A DNA stretch of 64,000 bases from Tetraselmis striata (GCA_006384855.1 VCJN01001754.1:62001-126000), one strand, 5' to 3'; numbered from the stretch's first letter, positions 40,220 to 50,600 are shown. The notes: generated from the letters alone by a model not told the origin. Numbers and translations: made by a program.

Positions 40220-41130
40220 GTATTTGACGCATCAGTGCTCACCGCCATGGAGTAGGAGCAAGAGCATACGCAGCAGCAGACACATGAGCAGGAGCAACCT
40301 CGGCAACCAACCGTTCTCCCTAGCATTACGCACATCCAGCCCAACCCATCCGCCATCACCCTTGGCGGTCACCCCCTGCATTACCTTGGCGTATGCGCTG
40401 GCGCTACCTTCGAGCTGATCGAAGAAATGTGCCGCCTGGGGTACACCTTCGGGACTATCACTCTACTCGAAACTCGAAACTGATAATGACGTCAGAAACG
40501 TTGTCCAGTCAGAACTGGAGCGCATCCAACTCTCCCACCATCACGACGTCACCCTCGCTGCCACTACCGCGGGTGCCACTGTGCGCCTCAAATTTCATGA
40601 CATAAACAACATGAAGGGCACGGACTTCTTGGCCCTACATCCAGTGGATCTTCTTTTCGCCACTCCACCATGTTAACCCTTTTCTGCCGTTGGCAAAGGC
40701 CTCAGCCTCCACGACGTCCGAGCAAGCCCATTTGCTGCCACATGCAACATCATATGCCAGCTAGCTTAACGCCAACATGGCCTCAACTATTTCATCGAGA
40801 ATGTGCCTAGCGTTGCCCCGTTCCCCGCCGTAAGAGCAGGTATCGGCACGCCTATTATGGCTCTTGCCCATGAACTCGGCTCAACAGCGACACGTGACAC
40901 CCTGCTGTGGTCCAACATGCGATCCCTCGAACACCTCCAACACCACAAGCGCACATGCCTCAAGCAGCCGCACGCCGTGGGCGCCCTTCTTGCCAGACAC
41001 GGCTGTACCCCCGCGTGGAAAGCCCCGCCTCACCTTGGAAAAAAATCTTCTCCAAAGCACGACCTGGCAGCTGGGCCTACAGAACAAGTAGTCCCCGGGA
41101 AGAGCATGTTGTACTACGACGGCGAGCCTG
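40220..41130 (+). pseudogene. Cytosine-5 DNA methyltransferase remnant inside copia
   Basis: A motif I-like LGVCAGATFELIEEM (about 40385) is followed by LLET, the motif II acid. An exact 7-bp tandem duplication (TCGAAAC at 40467-40473 and 40474-40480) then shifts the frame. In the new frame come LKFHDINNMKGTDF and VDLLFATPPC, with the catalytic Cys codon at 40671-40673. A TAA replaces the usual Gln, then PFSAVGKGLSLHDVR (motif IV). After another TAA near 40767 comes FIENVPS (motif VI, ENV at 40797-40805) and TRDTLLWSNM (motif VIII-like). Order and spacing are those of C5 methyltransferases. Motifs IX-X are not seen. It would have methylated DNA at C5 but is now dead. Confidence 0.8.
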
Positions 41131-41299
41131 ATGAACCCAACAGTGACATCCGATGCATCTGTACGGGGTTGACCCTGTCGTACTCACCTCGACACTCATG
41201 ACCCAGACACTCGGCAGCCGCATATACGGAGCATGTCCGAATGCAAACGTTGCTCGCTGGAGGGCACGTGCAATTACTGCAAGAACTCGCGTCAAGGCC

Positions 41300-41700
41300 G
41301 GCCTTCCCGGTGCTTACTCCTTCCCCCATCAATGGATATTCGACACCGGCGCTACACGCCACATGCTGCCCGACGTCACGGAGATGCACAAATTTCAGAG
41401 CAAAACCTGCATGTGGATCAATGGGCTCGCCGCTTACGCTATAGGGCATGTCACAGTCACCATGGATCTCCTTGCCACTGACAACACAGCATCCCCGGTC
41501 ACTCTTCGAAATGTCCTCCTTGCTCCCGACTTGCTGCAAAAATCAGATGGCCACGTGAGTCGCCTATTCAACGCCCGTCAAGCACAAGACCATGATGCAT
41601 CTCTACAAGTCCTGATGACCGCCAGCATTAGCAACATGCGCACCGAAGGTGGTGCAGTCATCCCCATTGTACCACATGGCTGTCTCTGTCGTCAACACCC
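41300..41700 (+). pseudogene. Copia aspartic protease
   Basis: QWIFDTGATRHMLPDVTEMH carries the intact Asp-Thr-Gly box at 41342-41350, in a frame open from 41153. Downstream strands (RNVLLAPDLLQKSDG) match copia proteases and the frame runs on toward the integrase. Confidence 0.85.
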
Positions 41701-41979
41701 GCATCCAGACCCCCTCAGACGCAGCCACGAATCATGCGCACGCGCCCACTTCAACCCCGCTGACTACCACCGCCAATCGCCAAGTCAACAACAAAATTCA
41801 CCTGCACCGGATGCCCTCCCCGGACAGAGCTTTTGCCACGTCAGCCTCCTATTCTGCCATTCCTGCGCAATCATGAAGTCAACACGGGCACCCATGGCCC
41901 GACACAGCCAAGAAAAGCCCGCAATCCCCGTTTCTCTGGTTCGCTCTCACTTTTGGGAACACCGCCCGCCCGCCCGCCC

Positions 41980-42358
41980 TCCAAGGCGACACCTACTCAT
42001 TTGGGTTCTTCGACTACGCCACCTCTCTTGTGGTGATCTTCTGCTGCCAAACCCGCGCCACTGCACCGGACTGCCTGCGGGCATTCATCAACCTCGTCAG
42101 GACACTTGGTCATCGGGTGAAGGCATTACGCTTGGACAACGTCACTGCCTTCCACAACGCTGCCTTCATCAAAATTAGCGACACCCAGGATGTACTATGC
42201 ACCTACTCTGCCCCGTACAACCACTTCCAAAACGGTATGTCTGAGCGCACATGGCCGACCCTCAGCACGTGGGCGCGCTGCATGATGGACTACATAAACC
42301 AGCCCGCTACATTATGGGAGTATGCCATGCAAGTGGCCGCCTATCTACACAACCGCTA
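41980..42358 (+). pseudogene. Copia integrase core
   Basis: After a shift from the protease frame, it reads FGFFDYATSLVVIFCC, VKALRLDNVTAFHN and NGMSERTWPTLSTWARCMM. These give the three acidic residues D, D and E in the copia context. It ends at a stop after AAYLHNR. Confidence 0.85.
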
Positions 42359-42554
42359 AGCTCGCCGTGGCGTCGGCGCCGCCGCATCTCCATTACCATT
42401 TTGACCGGGCATACCCCTAACATACAACATCAACGAGTGTCCGGCTGCGACGCCTACATCCGTATATCCCTAGAAAGTCGTAACAAGCAGGCACCAACAG
42501 CGCGCAAGGGCATCTTCGAGGGGTTCTCACCTGAATGACTCTCGTGCGTGGCTT

Positions 42555-43085
42555 GTGTACTCCCCCGACACTCAGCGAGTCGTTGCGTCCGGGTCTGTCG
42601 CCGGCAACGAATCCGAATGTTTCCAATTTGATCATGAGCACTCAAATGAGTGGCCTTCGCCACCTCATAAGGGGAATGCTGTTAACTTAGAAGGGGCAAC
42701 CAACGCTTCAGGAGGGGCAATGACCAGCCCAGCAGAGGCAGCCACCATCTCAGGAGGGGCACCACATCCACAACACCCACCTACAGCAAATCAGTGCCCT
42801 CACCGCAAAGCCCACATGCCACCAGCCAACATCCCACCAACATGTAAGCCCGTACCCGCCAGCAAAACTGCTCGCAGTGACAGTGATGACAACACTAGCG
42901 AGGATGACGACAACTCCTACGACCATCAAAGACCCCAAGCCCCAAACCGTGATGCTACTCCCCACAGGAACAAGATCCGGCAGAGGCAGGCTTCACACCT
43001 ACCCCTGCATCATACACTGACAGCACAACATCTACACCAGCAGCACATGCGTCATCAACAACACCGTCACCATCCCCGTCAGTAG
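42555..43085 (+). pseudogene. Copia linker between integrase and RT
   Basis: A Ser/Thr/Pro/His-rich frame (for example SDSDDNTSEDDDNSYD) with no fold expected. It corresponds to the variable linker between integrase and RT in copia polyproteins. Confidence 0.5.
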
Positions 43086-43399
43086 CAGCAACCAATGCTC
43101 CACCCTCCGCACCAAGAACGCACCCGTGCGAACAACGTGACCATCACCTTCCACAAGTAACGCAAGCCCTCCGACCTCCCTAGACCCCGGACGGGCATGG
43201 AGCACTGACACCGTACGAGCACGCAGCTCCCCTCGAAACTGTATCCCTGAAGATGGCGTGTGATGCTGCAGCAGCCGCTGGGACTGACCCGTTTGAACGG
43301 GCCATGGCTGCTGCCACCGTCAGCCGCAGCATAGACCCACGCGAATGGGCCATGCACGCTGGCGAGACACCCGGTGACCGGCAGACATAACGCGAGGCC

Positions 43400-43896
43400 A
43401 TCGACTCGCCTGATGCAGGTAAATGGCAGCACGCCATGCAGCAAGAATACAACTCGCTCACAACACGAAAGACATGGACGCTGACCACTCTCCCTGCGGG
43501 ACGCAAGGCATTCAAGTCAAAGTGAGTTTTCAACACCTAGTACAACGCTGACGGCAGCCTGGAAAGACACAAGGGTCAAGTGGTGGCGAAGGGATTCCCC
43601 CAAGTCGAAGGCATCGACTTTACAGAAACATTTGCACCCACCGTGATGTACACAACGCTGCGAGCCCTCTTCTCCACCCACCTTGGACTTCACCTCGAGC
43701 AGACTGATGTAGACTGCGCCTTCATGTACGCCATCATGAAAGAAGAGATACACATGGAGCAGCCCCAAGGCTTTGAGGTCACTGGATCAGATGGCGAGAA
43801 ACTGGTATGCAATCTGCTCAATGCTGTCTATGGCCTCAAGCAAGCACCCCACAGCTGGCACAAACTATTACACGACTTCAGGACTACGCAATACAA
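43400..43896 (+). pseudogene. Copia reverse transcriptase, N-terminal half
   Basis: KWQHAMQQEYNSL begins the domain. A TGA near 43523 and a TAG near 43540 fall where Trp and Lys are expected. Then GQVVAKGFPQVEGIDFTETF, TDVDCAFMYAIMKEEIHMEQ and NAVYGLKQAPHSWHKLL follow. The sequence stops before the catalytic YVDD, so the copy is truncated. Confidence 0.9.
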
Positions 43897-43996
43897 TATC
43901 AGGAATAGAGAACAGCTGCATGATAGCTGCTGTTATATCACATTACAATATGATACGGGATGTTACAGTACCAATAGCTACATCTTAGATGAATGA

Positions 43997-44369
43997 TGGA
44001 ACCAAAAGGTCCTCTTTAGGAGAAATAGACCTGAGACTCAATGGAACACACAACAGGACTTCCCGATATGAAATTCGCTGAGACTATATGAATGGGGCAC
44101 CCACCCCACTTGCAACCAAGCAGTTACAAAGAATCAGTGCAACATGCCTGAAATTCTCCGAGCATCAACAAGTATGTTGATGATTACATGCGCTTGCTGC
44201 AACATTCATTTGGAAATCCATACAGAAATCCAGAAGGATTGTTTCAGAATGTAGTAGTTTATATTACAATTAGCAGGTACTTGCAGGTAGTACTAATGTA
44301 TAAAGGTGTAGCGCAAACAAACCACACAAACACACACACACACCCATATATACATATATGTATATTAAG
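43997..44369. other. Intergenic, no gene seen
   Basis: AT-rich, with an AAATCCAGAAGGA motif near 44214 shared with the repeat modules at 19.2 and 49.2 kb, and a short (CA)n near 44325. Confidence 0.5.
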
Positions 44370-44640
44370 ACACATGTGGACATACGGCCCATGTGTACAT
44401 GGCGCGGTCCATGTGGGCATATAGCCTCCATTGACCCATGTCCACATGGCCCGTACTATGTACACATGGAGTTTCCTGGAAACGCTCCATGCGCACACGG
44501 GTCGTTGGCTGACCCATGTACACACGGACTGCCTTCGACAAATGCCTATTTACACACGGACCCGCCATGTACGCATGGAGCGCGGTACTTGGACCATTCA
44601 CACACAGGTCCACCCTATCCAGTCCATGTGTGATATAGTA
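44370..44640. repeat. Array of CCATGTGYACATGG-type palindromes
   Basis: About ten imperfect palindromes of 14-20 bp separated by 10-25 bp, related in sequence to the foldback array at 62336-63011. No coding function is supported. Confidence 0.7.
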
Positions 44641-44917
44641 AGTTTTTGTCCGCATTTTAAGGCAAGGTTAGTTCGATTTCAATAATGTTCAAATAAAGTA
44701 GCAGGTGCCATTAACTTCAAATTAGAGGGAAATTATACACATTGAGTCCAATTTGATTTTACTCTACAATTTAGTTCATTACATGGACTGGGTGGCAGCT
44801 CAGTGAGCGATAGTGCCAGCACCATGGTGCGTAGATTTTTACAGGGGATTTTTGAGCCGATGTTGATGGTCCAAGGGCCTATAGGTCATCGTTTCGTCGG
44901 CCAACTTTCAACGTGAG

Positions 44918-45748
44918 TCATGCGGCTCTTTTGCCGCGAGGCTTACTGGCAGGCAGAGCCTTGCGCTTGCGGGGCGCGGCTGCCTCCGCGCCGTCAGTGA
45001 GGCCGCCCGTTGCTGCAGCTTGGTACTCCAGCGCCGATGCATGGCTTGCGAGGCCGTTGCCACGGTACCCAGAGGAGAAGTCGTCGATCACCATGGGCTT
45101 GGCGGCCGCATCCTCGATAGCACCACCCTCCACCACACCCTTCAGGTCGCGCAGGCTCATCAAACGGCAGTTTGGCTGGCCTCGCGCCTGTGACACCTTG
45201 CTAAAGCCTGGCTCCTTGCCCACCAGCAGGATGCTCGTTTTGCCCGACACGCTACTCGTCACACGCCCGCCAAAGGCCTCCACCATCCGCTTCACCTTGT
45301 CCTTGCCGAGGTTCAGCCCCGCGCCGCCCCCGACCTCGGGGAACACACCCGTCAGTACCACCGTCTGCCCCGCCAGCGAATTGGGTTGGGCGGCGCCGCG
45401 GCCAGGCACCGGCATGACAAACGCACCGCCGCGTGCTTCACGCTTGGCGCCCCGTGGCACCACTGCCTTGCCCGGGGATGGCTTGGGCTTGGTGGCCAGT
45501 GCTCCTGCAACAGCACCGCTACTGCTGGCGCCAGCCGCCCCGGTCGCGGCATCCTCATCTTTGGGCTCAGTCTTGGGTTTTACCTTGGGCTCCGACTTGG
45601 TCTTTGTCTTGGGCTCTGCTTTTGGCTTTGTCTTGGGCTCTGCTTTGGTTTCGGCCTCCGCCTTTGCCTTGGCAGTCGATTCTTTCTTGGGAGTGGGCGC
45701 ATGAGCAGCGCTACCGTCGCCGCCAGCCGCCGTCGCATCTGTCATCAT
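44918..45748 (-). CDS. BRCT-domain protein, RFC1-like BRCT
   Basis: Minus-strand ATG at 45748 (a second ATG follows at once), 276 codons to TGA. Residues 20-65 are alternating Lys/Glu/Pro/Thr repeats, expected to be disordered. A single BRCT domain spans about residues 128-212: LAGQTVVLTGVFPEVGG, VKRMVEAFGGRVTSSVSGKT, ILLVGKEPGFSKV and RLMSLRDLKGVV. The GK-T/S and L-V-G-K/R segments resemble the BRCT of replication factor C large subunit and DNA ligases. The C-terminus has basic clusters (PRKRKALPASKPRGKRAA) likely to act as nuclear signals. It is short for RFC1, so it is a stand-alone BRCT protein or one exon of a longer gene. It probably binds DNA ends or phosphopeptides in the nucleus. Confidence 0.8.
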   Translation of the reverse strand: MMTDATAAGGDGSAAHAPTPKKESTAKAKAEAETKAEPKTKPKAEPKTKTKSEPKVKPKTEPKDEDAATGAAGASSSGAVAGALATKPKPSPGKAVVPRGAKREARGGAFVMPVPGRGAAQPNSLAGQTVVLTGVFPEVGGGAGLNLGKDKVKRMVEAFGGRVTSSVSGKTSILLVGKEPGFSKVSQARGQPNCRLMSLRDLKGVVEGGAIEDAAAKPMVIDDFSSGYRGNGLASHASALEYQAAATGGLTDGAEAAAPRKRKALPASKPRGKRAA

Positions 45749-46678
45749 AGCAGCTCACCGTGTCGGTGTCAGCGTGCGGCCACAGATCCCGGCACCCACA
45801 CCCAAGGTATGGGTACTGTGCGAGATTGTTGACGCGCTGCTTGCGCAGCGGCCAAGCGCTGCCCCTTTCTAGCATGTTTCCCCTGGGCTCAGATGAGTCT
45901 GGAGACACCAGAGCTACGTGACGCTTTGCAAACATGCCAAGGGGGCACAAATGTGAAGTTTTGCTATCAGCTGGATGGTTGAGACGTATCCGTCCACTGC
46001 ACACGAATATCTATGCTTTCACGTAAATCAAACATGGTTTAATCTTAAATAGGAAATAAGGGTAGGCAGCGAAGTATATATGAGTGTATGCCTTATCTAT
46101 CATATATACACGGCTTACTTGCTATGGCGTATGGACCGGTGTGTAAATGACCGGTATGCTCTTATTGTGCCCGCATCTCCACGCTAGGACTGATAGTGGC
46201 CTGGTGAGTGTGAAGCGACCCGCAGTACAGGTGCCGCAACATTACAAGAACAACATTTATATTAATTCAAACACGCCCTGACTTTCAGAGCTGAGCTGTG
46301 GGCGATAAATGTATTAAAATTTATAATAAGGCCATGCCATAACAATCGCATGGCACCCCAATTTGCGCCGTCTACCGTGCTCGGAAAGGTGTCAACCAAT
46401 CACGCACTGTGGATCACCGCTGGCCATAAGCACCCAATGCAACATCGCCCGCCTTGAGTTCGGCAGGACCAGGTGTGTAAAGGTAAGGGGCATGGCGGCA
46501 CACTCACAGACACATACAAAGACATACACACAGACACACACACTATTTATGCATGTATGTATAGACATTGCATGCATGCATGTATGCATGCACGTATGTG
46601 TATGTATGTATGTATGTACATATGTATGTATGAGAAAATTAATTGCGAATGGTTTCCGCTTTAGCAAATACTGTAAAT
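45749..46678. other. Intergenic between two minus-strand genes
   Basis: No gene. It contains an ACACA/ATGCATGC/GTATGTATGT microsatellite at 46500-46632. The region presumably holds the promoter of the BRCT gene, but no clear element is recognised. Confidence 0.6.
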
Positions 46679-47572
46679 TCAATTGCATTTATGAGCGCAT
46701 AGATACAGATATTCATCAATCCGACCCCATCCCGACTGCATCGTGTTCCATGCTCCGAAACCACATTTCCCGCGGCATGCAATCAGCGCCGACACACCTG
46801 GCTGCGGCTTGCGCCGGGCGAGGCGCGCCCAGTTTCCCTTGTCCATGGCGTGGGCCACCAGCTGGGCGCGCTGGTCCGGCGCAAGCTCCGCCACGCCGTC
46901 CAGGAGCACCTGGCTCATGCTCAGCAGCGCGGCCTCGAAGCGGGCGGGGTCAGTGCAGGCGTCGGGGTCCGGCAGCCCCAGCCACACCTTGCTGGGCACA
47001 CGCCAGCAGGCAAGGTGCACCCAGCGCCTGTAGGAGCCGGACTCAGGGTCGAGCAAGCCCACGCGCAGGTCACCCTTGCCGATAGCCGCCGCAGTGCAGC
47101 GCTTGGCGACGCCCTTTGCCGCGCACGTGCTGCGCGCAGAGCGCGCCGGCTCCACACGGTGGCGTGGCACCGGCTCCTCGGCCGCTGCAGCGTAGAAGTC
47201 CCAGGAGGGCGGCGGCCCCGTGCGCGCGGCGTCATCTGTCGCGCTGCCGAAAGCGTCGCCAGTGCCTGTGTTGGCCGCGTCCGCAAAGGAGTCGAGGCCG
47301 CCAGCGTCCAGCAGCTGCCGCAGCACTGCAAAGGCGCCCTGCACGGCGCGGAAAGTCGCGGGGTCGCCGCCCTTGTCGGGATGGGCCGCCAGCACGGCCT
47401 TGAAGTACGCCTTCTTGATGGCTGCCCACTCCGCCTGCAGGCCGTCGCACCCCGCCAGCGCGCCCGCCGACAATCCGATTGTTGCCAGGCACTCGCCCAC
47501 TGTGCCGCCGCCGCCGCTATCACCATCGCCGCCGCCACTGCCCCCTGCGGCCCGCCGCTTCCCGCGAGCCAT
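46679..47572 (-). CDS. J-domain protein with PARP-type zinc finger
   Basis: Minus-strand ATG at 47572, chosen over the longer upstream frame because the domains start just after it; 297 codons to TGA. Residues 1-30 are Gly/Ser-rich and basic. A J domain covers about 35-95, with the diagnostic HPD in AVLAAHPDKGG, so it should stimulate Hsp70. A PARP-type finger follows near 140-190: SARSTCAAKGVAKRC, IGKGDLRVGLL and WVHLACWRVPSKVW. The H-x2-C pair is intact, but the first two Cys are eight residues apart instead of two. A conserved-looking helical segment (about 205-250) follows. The combination suggests a chromatin or DNA-damage co-chaperone; this is inference. The last 20 residues may be read-through of an intron. 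Confidence 0.75.
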   Translation of the reverse strand: MARGKRRAAGGSGGGDGDSGGGGTVGECLATIGLSAGALAGCDGLQAEWAAIKKAYFKAVLAAHPDKGGDPATFRAVQGAFAVLRQLLDAGGLDSFADAANTGTGDAFGSATDDAARTGPPPSWDFYAAAAEEPVPRHRVEPARSARSTCAAKGVAKRCTAAAIGKGDLRVGLLDPESGSYRRWVHLACWRVPSKVWLGLPDPDACTDPARFEAALLSMSQVLLDGVAELAPDQRAQLVAHAMDKGNWARLARRKPQPGVSALIACRGKCGFGAWNTMQSGWGRIDEYLYLCAHKCN

Positions 47573-47822
47573 GTCGGGGAACCTGATGCCACCCGGTGGT
47601 GACGCTCTCCCCTGGAACGTGGCCTGCGCTGACAACTGTCCAGTCCCACAAATAATCATCAGCAGGTTACGAGTACATAAGCAGCTTTTTCTAAGTGGCC
47701 TGTAATATGGTACGGGTACCAACGACCGCCAGCAGGTCGAGTACCGTAGACGACGCGCCGCGCGAGGTCTCGCAGAAGGCGGTATCGGTATGAGGACGGG
47801 TAGTACGCGACAGGCTTCGTTG
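47573..47822. other. Upstream region of the J-domain gene
   Basis: The coding frame stays open for 50 codons upstream of the chosen ATG, but the sequence is not protein-like. No TATA box is evident. Confidence 0.4.
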
Positions 47823-47905
47823 TCTGTAGTCCGCTCGGGAGAGCGCTGGTCTCCTACTCAGTAGGTCCCCGAATCGATTCCCAGCTCTGTCAATTCAGGG
47901 CAATA
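47823..47905 (+). mobile_element. SINE head, plus orientation
   Basis: tRNA-like head (GTCCGCTCGGGAGAGCG, then CCCGAATCGATTCCCAGC) matching the reverse complement of 47990-48095. It forms the left arm of an inverted pair. Confidence 0.75.
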
Positions 47906-47929
47906 TCGTCCGGGCCCGTCGAACCTACA

Positions 47930-48095
47930 GCCATTAGACCGCTGCCTCATTCGAACCCCGAAGGACTAAGGCATCAGCCAGGTAAATCCAGGACAAGGGC
48001 CCGGTCGATATTGCCCTGAAACGACAGAGCTGGGAATCGATCCGGGGACCTACCGAGTAGGAGACCACCGCTCTACCGAGCGGACAGACAACGGG
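47930..48095 (-). mobile_element. tRNA-derived SINE, minus orientation
   Basis: On the minus strand it has an A-box-like CTCGGTAGAGCGGTGG and a B-box-like GGATCGATTCC. The SINE body (CAATATCGACCGGG, TTCGAATGAGGCAGCGG) is shared with 9623-9845. Confidence 0.8.
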
Positions 48096-48099
48096 GCCT

Positions 48100-48595
48100 G
48101 TCTATAAAATACAATGTATATTCGTCATTGTCCCCGCCATCTTCAGCCCGTAGCACCGCTGTTCTCGCCCTCCGGCGGCCTGGTCGACTGCCCCCACTCG
48201 GCCTGGCCTGCGCGGCCACTCAATTTGCGGTCCACTCAGAGGCTGAGCTGGCCGCTGATGCGCGACCGCGTCACAACTGCACACGCACGCGACCCCCCCC
48301 CCCCCCCCCCTCCGTGCCCCCAACGCCCCCCGTGGCACTCTGCCATATCCGAGAAGAACCTTGGCACTGTCAAATCCACGCAGCACACCAAGTCCGGACG
48401 CAGGTACGACCGAGGTGAGAGGATATGTAGGGCTCCAATGACTCACCGGGAAAAATTCAGGTGAGATTTCTTCCCGTCGCGCCTTGCCCTCGCTGAGCGG
48501 GGCGTGTGCGTGGTGGCGAGGTGAGGACGTGAGGTACAGGGAACTGGGTGATACGGCAGTACCGGGTTGCGATCCAGTCTACTCCCTACAATAAT
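48100..48595. other. No supported gene; C tract
   Basis: GC-rich, with an interrupted poly-C tract near 48293-48310. The minus-strand open frame (48102-48446) shows no domain. Confidence 0.45.
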
Positions 48596-48645
48596 ACTTA
48601 AGCCTGAAACCAAGGTCGAGCAGGAGGCCAGGGAGCCCTACAATT
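48596..48645 (-). repeat. Fragment of the 150-bp dispersed repeat
   Basis: The reverse complement matches the middle of 22246-22398 (GGCTCCCTG...GGTTTCAGGCTTA). Confidence 0.75.
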
Positions 48646-48767
48646 ATAATCCTTACTGGTGCTACGCCGCCTATGGCTTATTATTGCCTTCGCGTTATGA
48701 ACTTTTCATCGCGACCGTGCGATTACCGTACCGGTCTATCGTACGGCCGGTAGTCGCTAAATGAATT

Positions 48768-49165
48768 CCCCTCCCTCTTGGTCTTGGGTTGAGCGGAGGA
48801 AAAGGAGAGCCGCGTCCGAAATCGCCAGGAATATGCGACAATGTATACCGGTCGCAATACGGTCCTTTCACGGAACTTTAGGCGTCCTCCGTCCGTCCGT
48901 CCGTCCGTCCGTCCTCCGTCATACGCGCTTCGCGCATGAACCGTCATACGTTCAGTTTTCGCCCGTTTGATTTCACGGTACTGGAACGAGTACCGTAAGG
49001 TTCTGAATGGATGCGCGTGTATTCTAGCCCAGGCACGTCATATATCCGTTTGATACGCCAGAATAACGCGGTACATACCGCAGCGCGTTTTTACTGCTGA
49101 ATCAGCAAGCGAGACGTGCCCTCTTTATTTATACAGCGACAATACGGTAGTCCTAGTATATATTA
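48768..49165 (+). repeat. Repeat module B, copy 1
   Basis: Matches 50876-51262 at high identity. It includes a (CCGT)n tract near 48887-48913 and a conserved stretch ending in CGACAATACGGTAGTC before the tail module. Confidence 0.85.
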
Positions 49166-49174
49166 CATGTGCTA

Positions 49175-50100
49175 GACGCAACATTCAACAAATCCACACA
49201 GAAATCCAGAAGAGAATCCAGAAGGAAATCCAGCTACGGGCCAACAGAGGGGGGAACCGCCATGGTAGCCACCGACCAGGCATCGCCACCAGCGAGCCGC
49301 CGCTCCACGCAGTAGGGACGCTCTCCCCGGCACACAATCCCGGGCCACTCCAGTAGCGGCACTAGGCCGAATGTAATGTGAAGGCGCCGACAGGAAAGGA
49401 GCTTCGAAGTTGAGGTCTCGCAGCAAGGAGCGGAAGTGGGGGGGTCCAACCCAGAACGGGGCGCCACGGGCGTGCAACAGACGAAGGCCACCCAACGCCA
49501 AACCCGCCGCCAACTCGGTCGCGTCCTTTTCCGCCAAACGTAGAACGCCTTCCCCAGCACAACATCCCGGGCCACTCCAATAGCAGCGCTGAGCCGAATG
49601 TGATGTGGAGGCGCCAACAGGACAGGAAGGGAGAAAGTGCTCAACGAGTAGGGAATGCAGAGCCGACCGGGCCAGCAAAGACGTAAGACGCCGGTGTCCA
49701 GCGCGCTTTGTTCCGCCCAGCGCCAGATCCGCCGCCAGCTCGGTCGCGTCCCCTTCCGCCGAAGGTAGAACTCCCTTCCCAGCACAACATCCCGGGCCAC
49801 TCCAATAGCGGCACTAGGCCGAATGTGATGTGGAGGCACCGACAGGACAGGAAGGGGGGGGGTGCTCAAAGAACATCGAACAGGGACTTGACCGGACCAG
49901 CAACGACGTAAGACGCCGGTGTCCAGCTCACACTGCTCCTCCGCGGCAGTGGCAGCACGCGCGGCTACCAAGGCGCCACCCGTGCACGATCCCCGCCCCC
50001 ATCCCCAGCCGGGGGTGGAGGCGGAGGAAGGGCCCGCGATTCCGAGGGCCGAGGACGGTCGTCGGGCCCGCCCAGGCGGCGCTGGGTGGTGGGTGGGTGA
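49175..50100. repeat. Repeat module A, copy 2
   Basis: Second copy of the 19180-20060 module, with the same three sub-units. The minus strand is open for 391 codons from 50409 to 49234, crossing into the next module, with no recognisable domain. Confidence 0.8.
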
Positions 50101-50104
50101 AACG

Positions 50105-50600
50105 TTATTAGTCATAGTATATCCTGTAAAATGATGCTGTACAAAGGGGTCGCCGCCGTGCGGGGGCAGTCCGCCGACCCGGGGCCCGGCGTCCGTCGAC
50201 GGACGGGCGACGGTCGAACGACGGCGTCCGGCGTCCGGTGCCGGTACAGGCGGCGGGCATGGCGATTCGCGGCGTGCCCGCCCCGTAGACCTGACGACCG
50301 GCCCCACCTGCGCGGCCTCGTGCGGGATGCGGGCCGCCTGTAGGCGGCTTGTACTGTGCTGCTGATCTTGTAGTGCTGCTGGGGGGGGGGGGGGGGGGGG
50401 GTAATACAACTTTTGACGGTGGGTTGGGTACTGGCCTTTTTGTAATGCACACCAGTAGTCAGCGGCCCGCTTTTACGCGGCTTGCAGATTTAATCTGTTT
50501 TACAAAATAATACGTCTCTTTTAAAAAATAAATTACTGACAAATCTAACGCTAAAAGCAGTAATACCCGCTACCCGGAAACAAGAGTATTACAAGATCAA
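50105..50600 (+). repeat. Repeat module C, copy 1, with LINE-type tail
   Basis: Matches 51270-51710. It ends with GCGGGATGCGGGCCGC, a G21 tract (50381-50401), a TTTTTGTAATGCACACCAGTA motif and a GCGGCCCGC-TTTT-ACGCGGC hairpin. These link it to the LINE-type tails at 7.8-9.0 kb. Confidence 0.8.

Larger units (their letters stand above)
38246..43896 (+). mobile_element. Decayed Ty1/copia element with a cytosine-5 methyltransferase
   Basis: Domains in order: gag with two CCHC knuckles, cytosine-5 DNA methyltransferase remnant, protease, integrase, RT. The gag-PR-IN-RT order is Ty1/copia. The element is broken by many stops and shifts, stops abruptly inside the RT at about 43896, and no LTRs were found, so it is a truncated old copy. 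Confidence 0.85.

Noticed and set aside
38775..43545. Alternative genetic code (TAA/TAG as Gln or Lys)
   Set aside because: Stops at expected Gln and Lys positions in the copia element are accompanied by TGA at Trp positions and by frameshifts, and the intact ORFs in the window use standard stops. Ordinary decay explains them.
44918..47572. One gene joining the BRCT and J-domain/PARP-finger frames
   Set aside because: Both have their own start and stop, and 930 bp with a microsatellite lie between them. No splice pair linking them is evident.
47823..48095. tRNA genes
   Set aside because: A- and B-box-like sequences are present, but no full cloverleaf forms and the sequences continue into a shared SINE body.
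49234..50409. A 391-aa minus-strand gene
   Set aside because: The frame spans two unrelated repeat modules and a homopolymer tract and contains only repeat-derived sequence.
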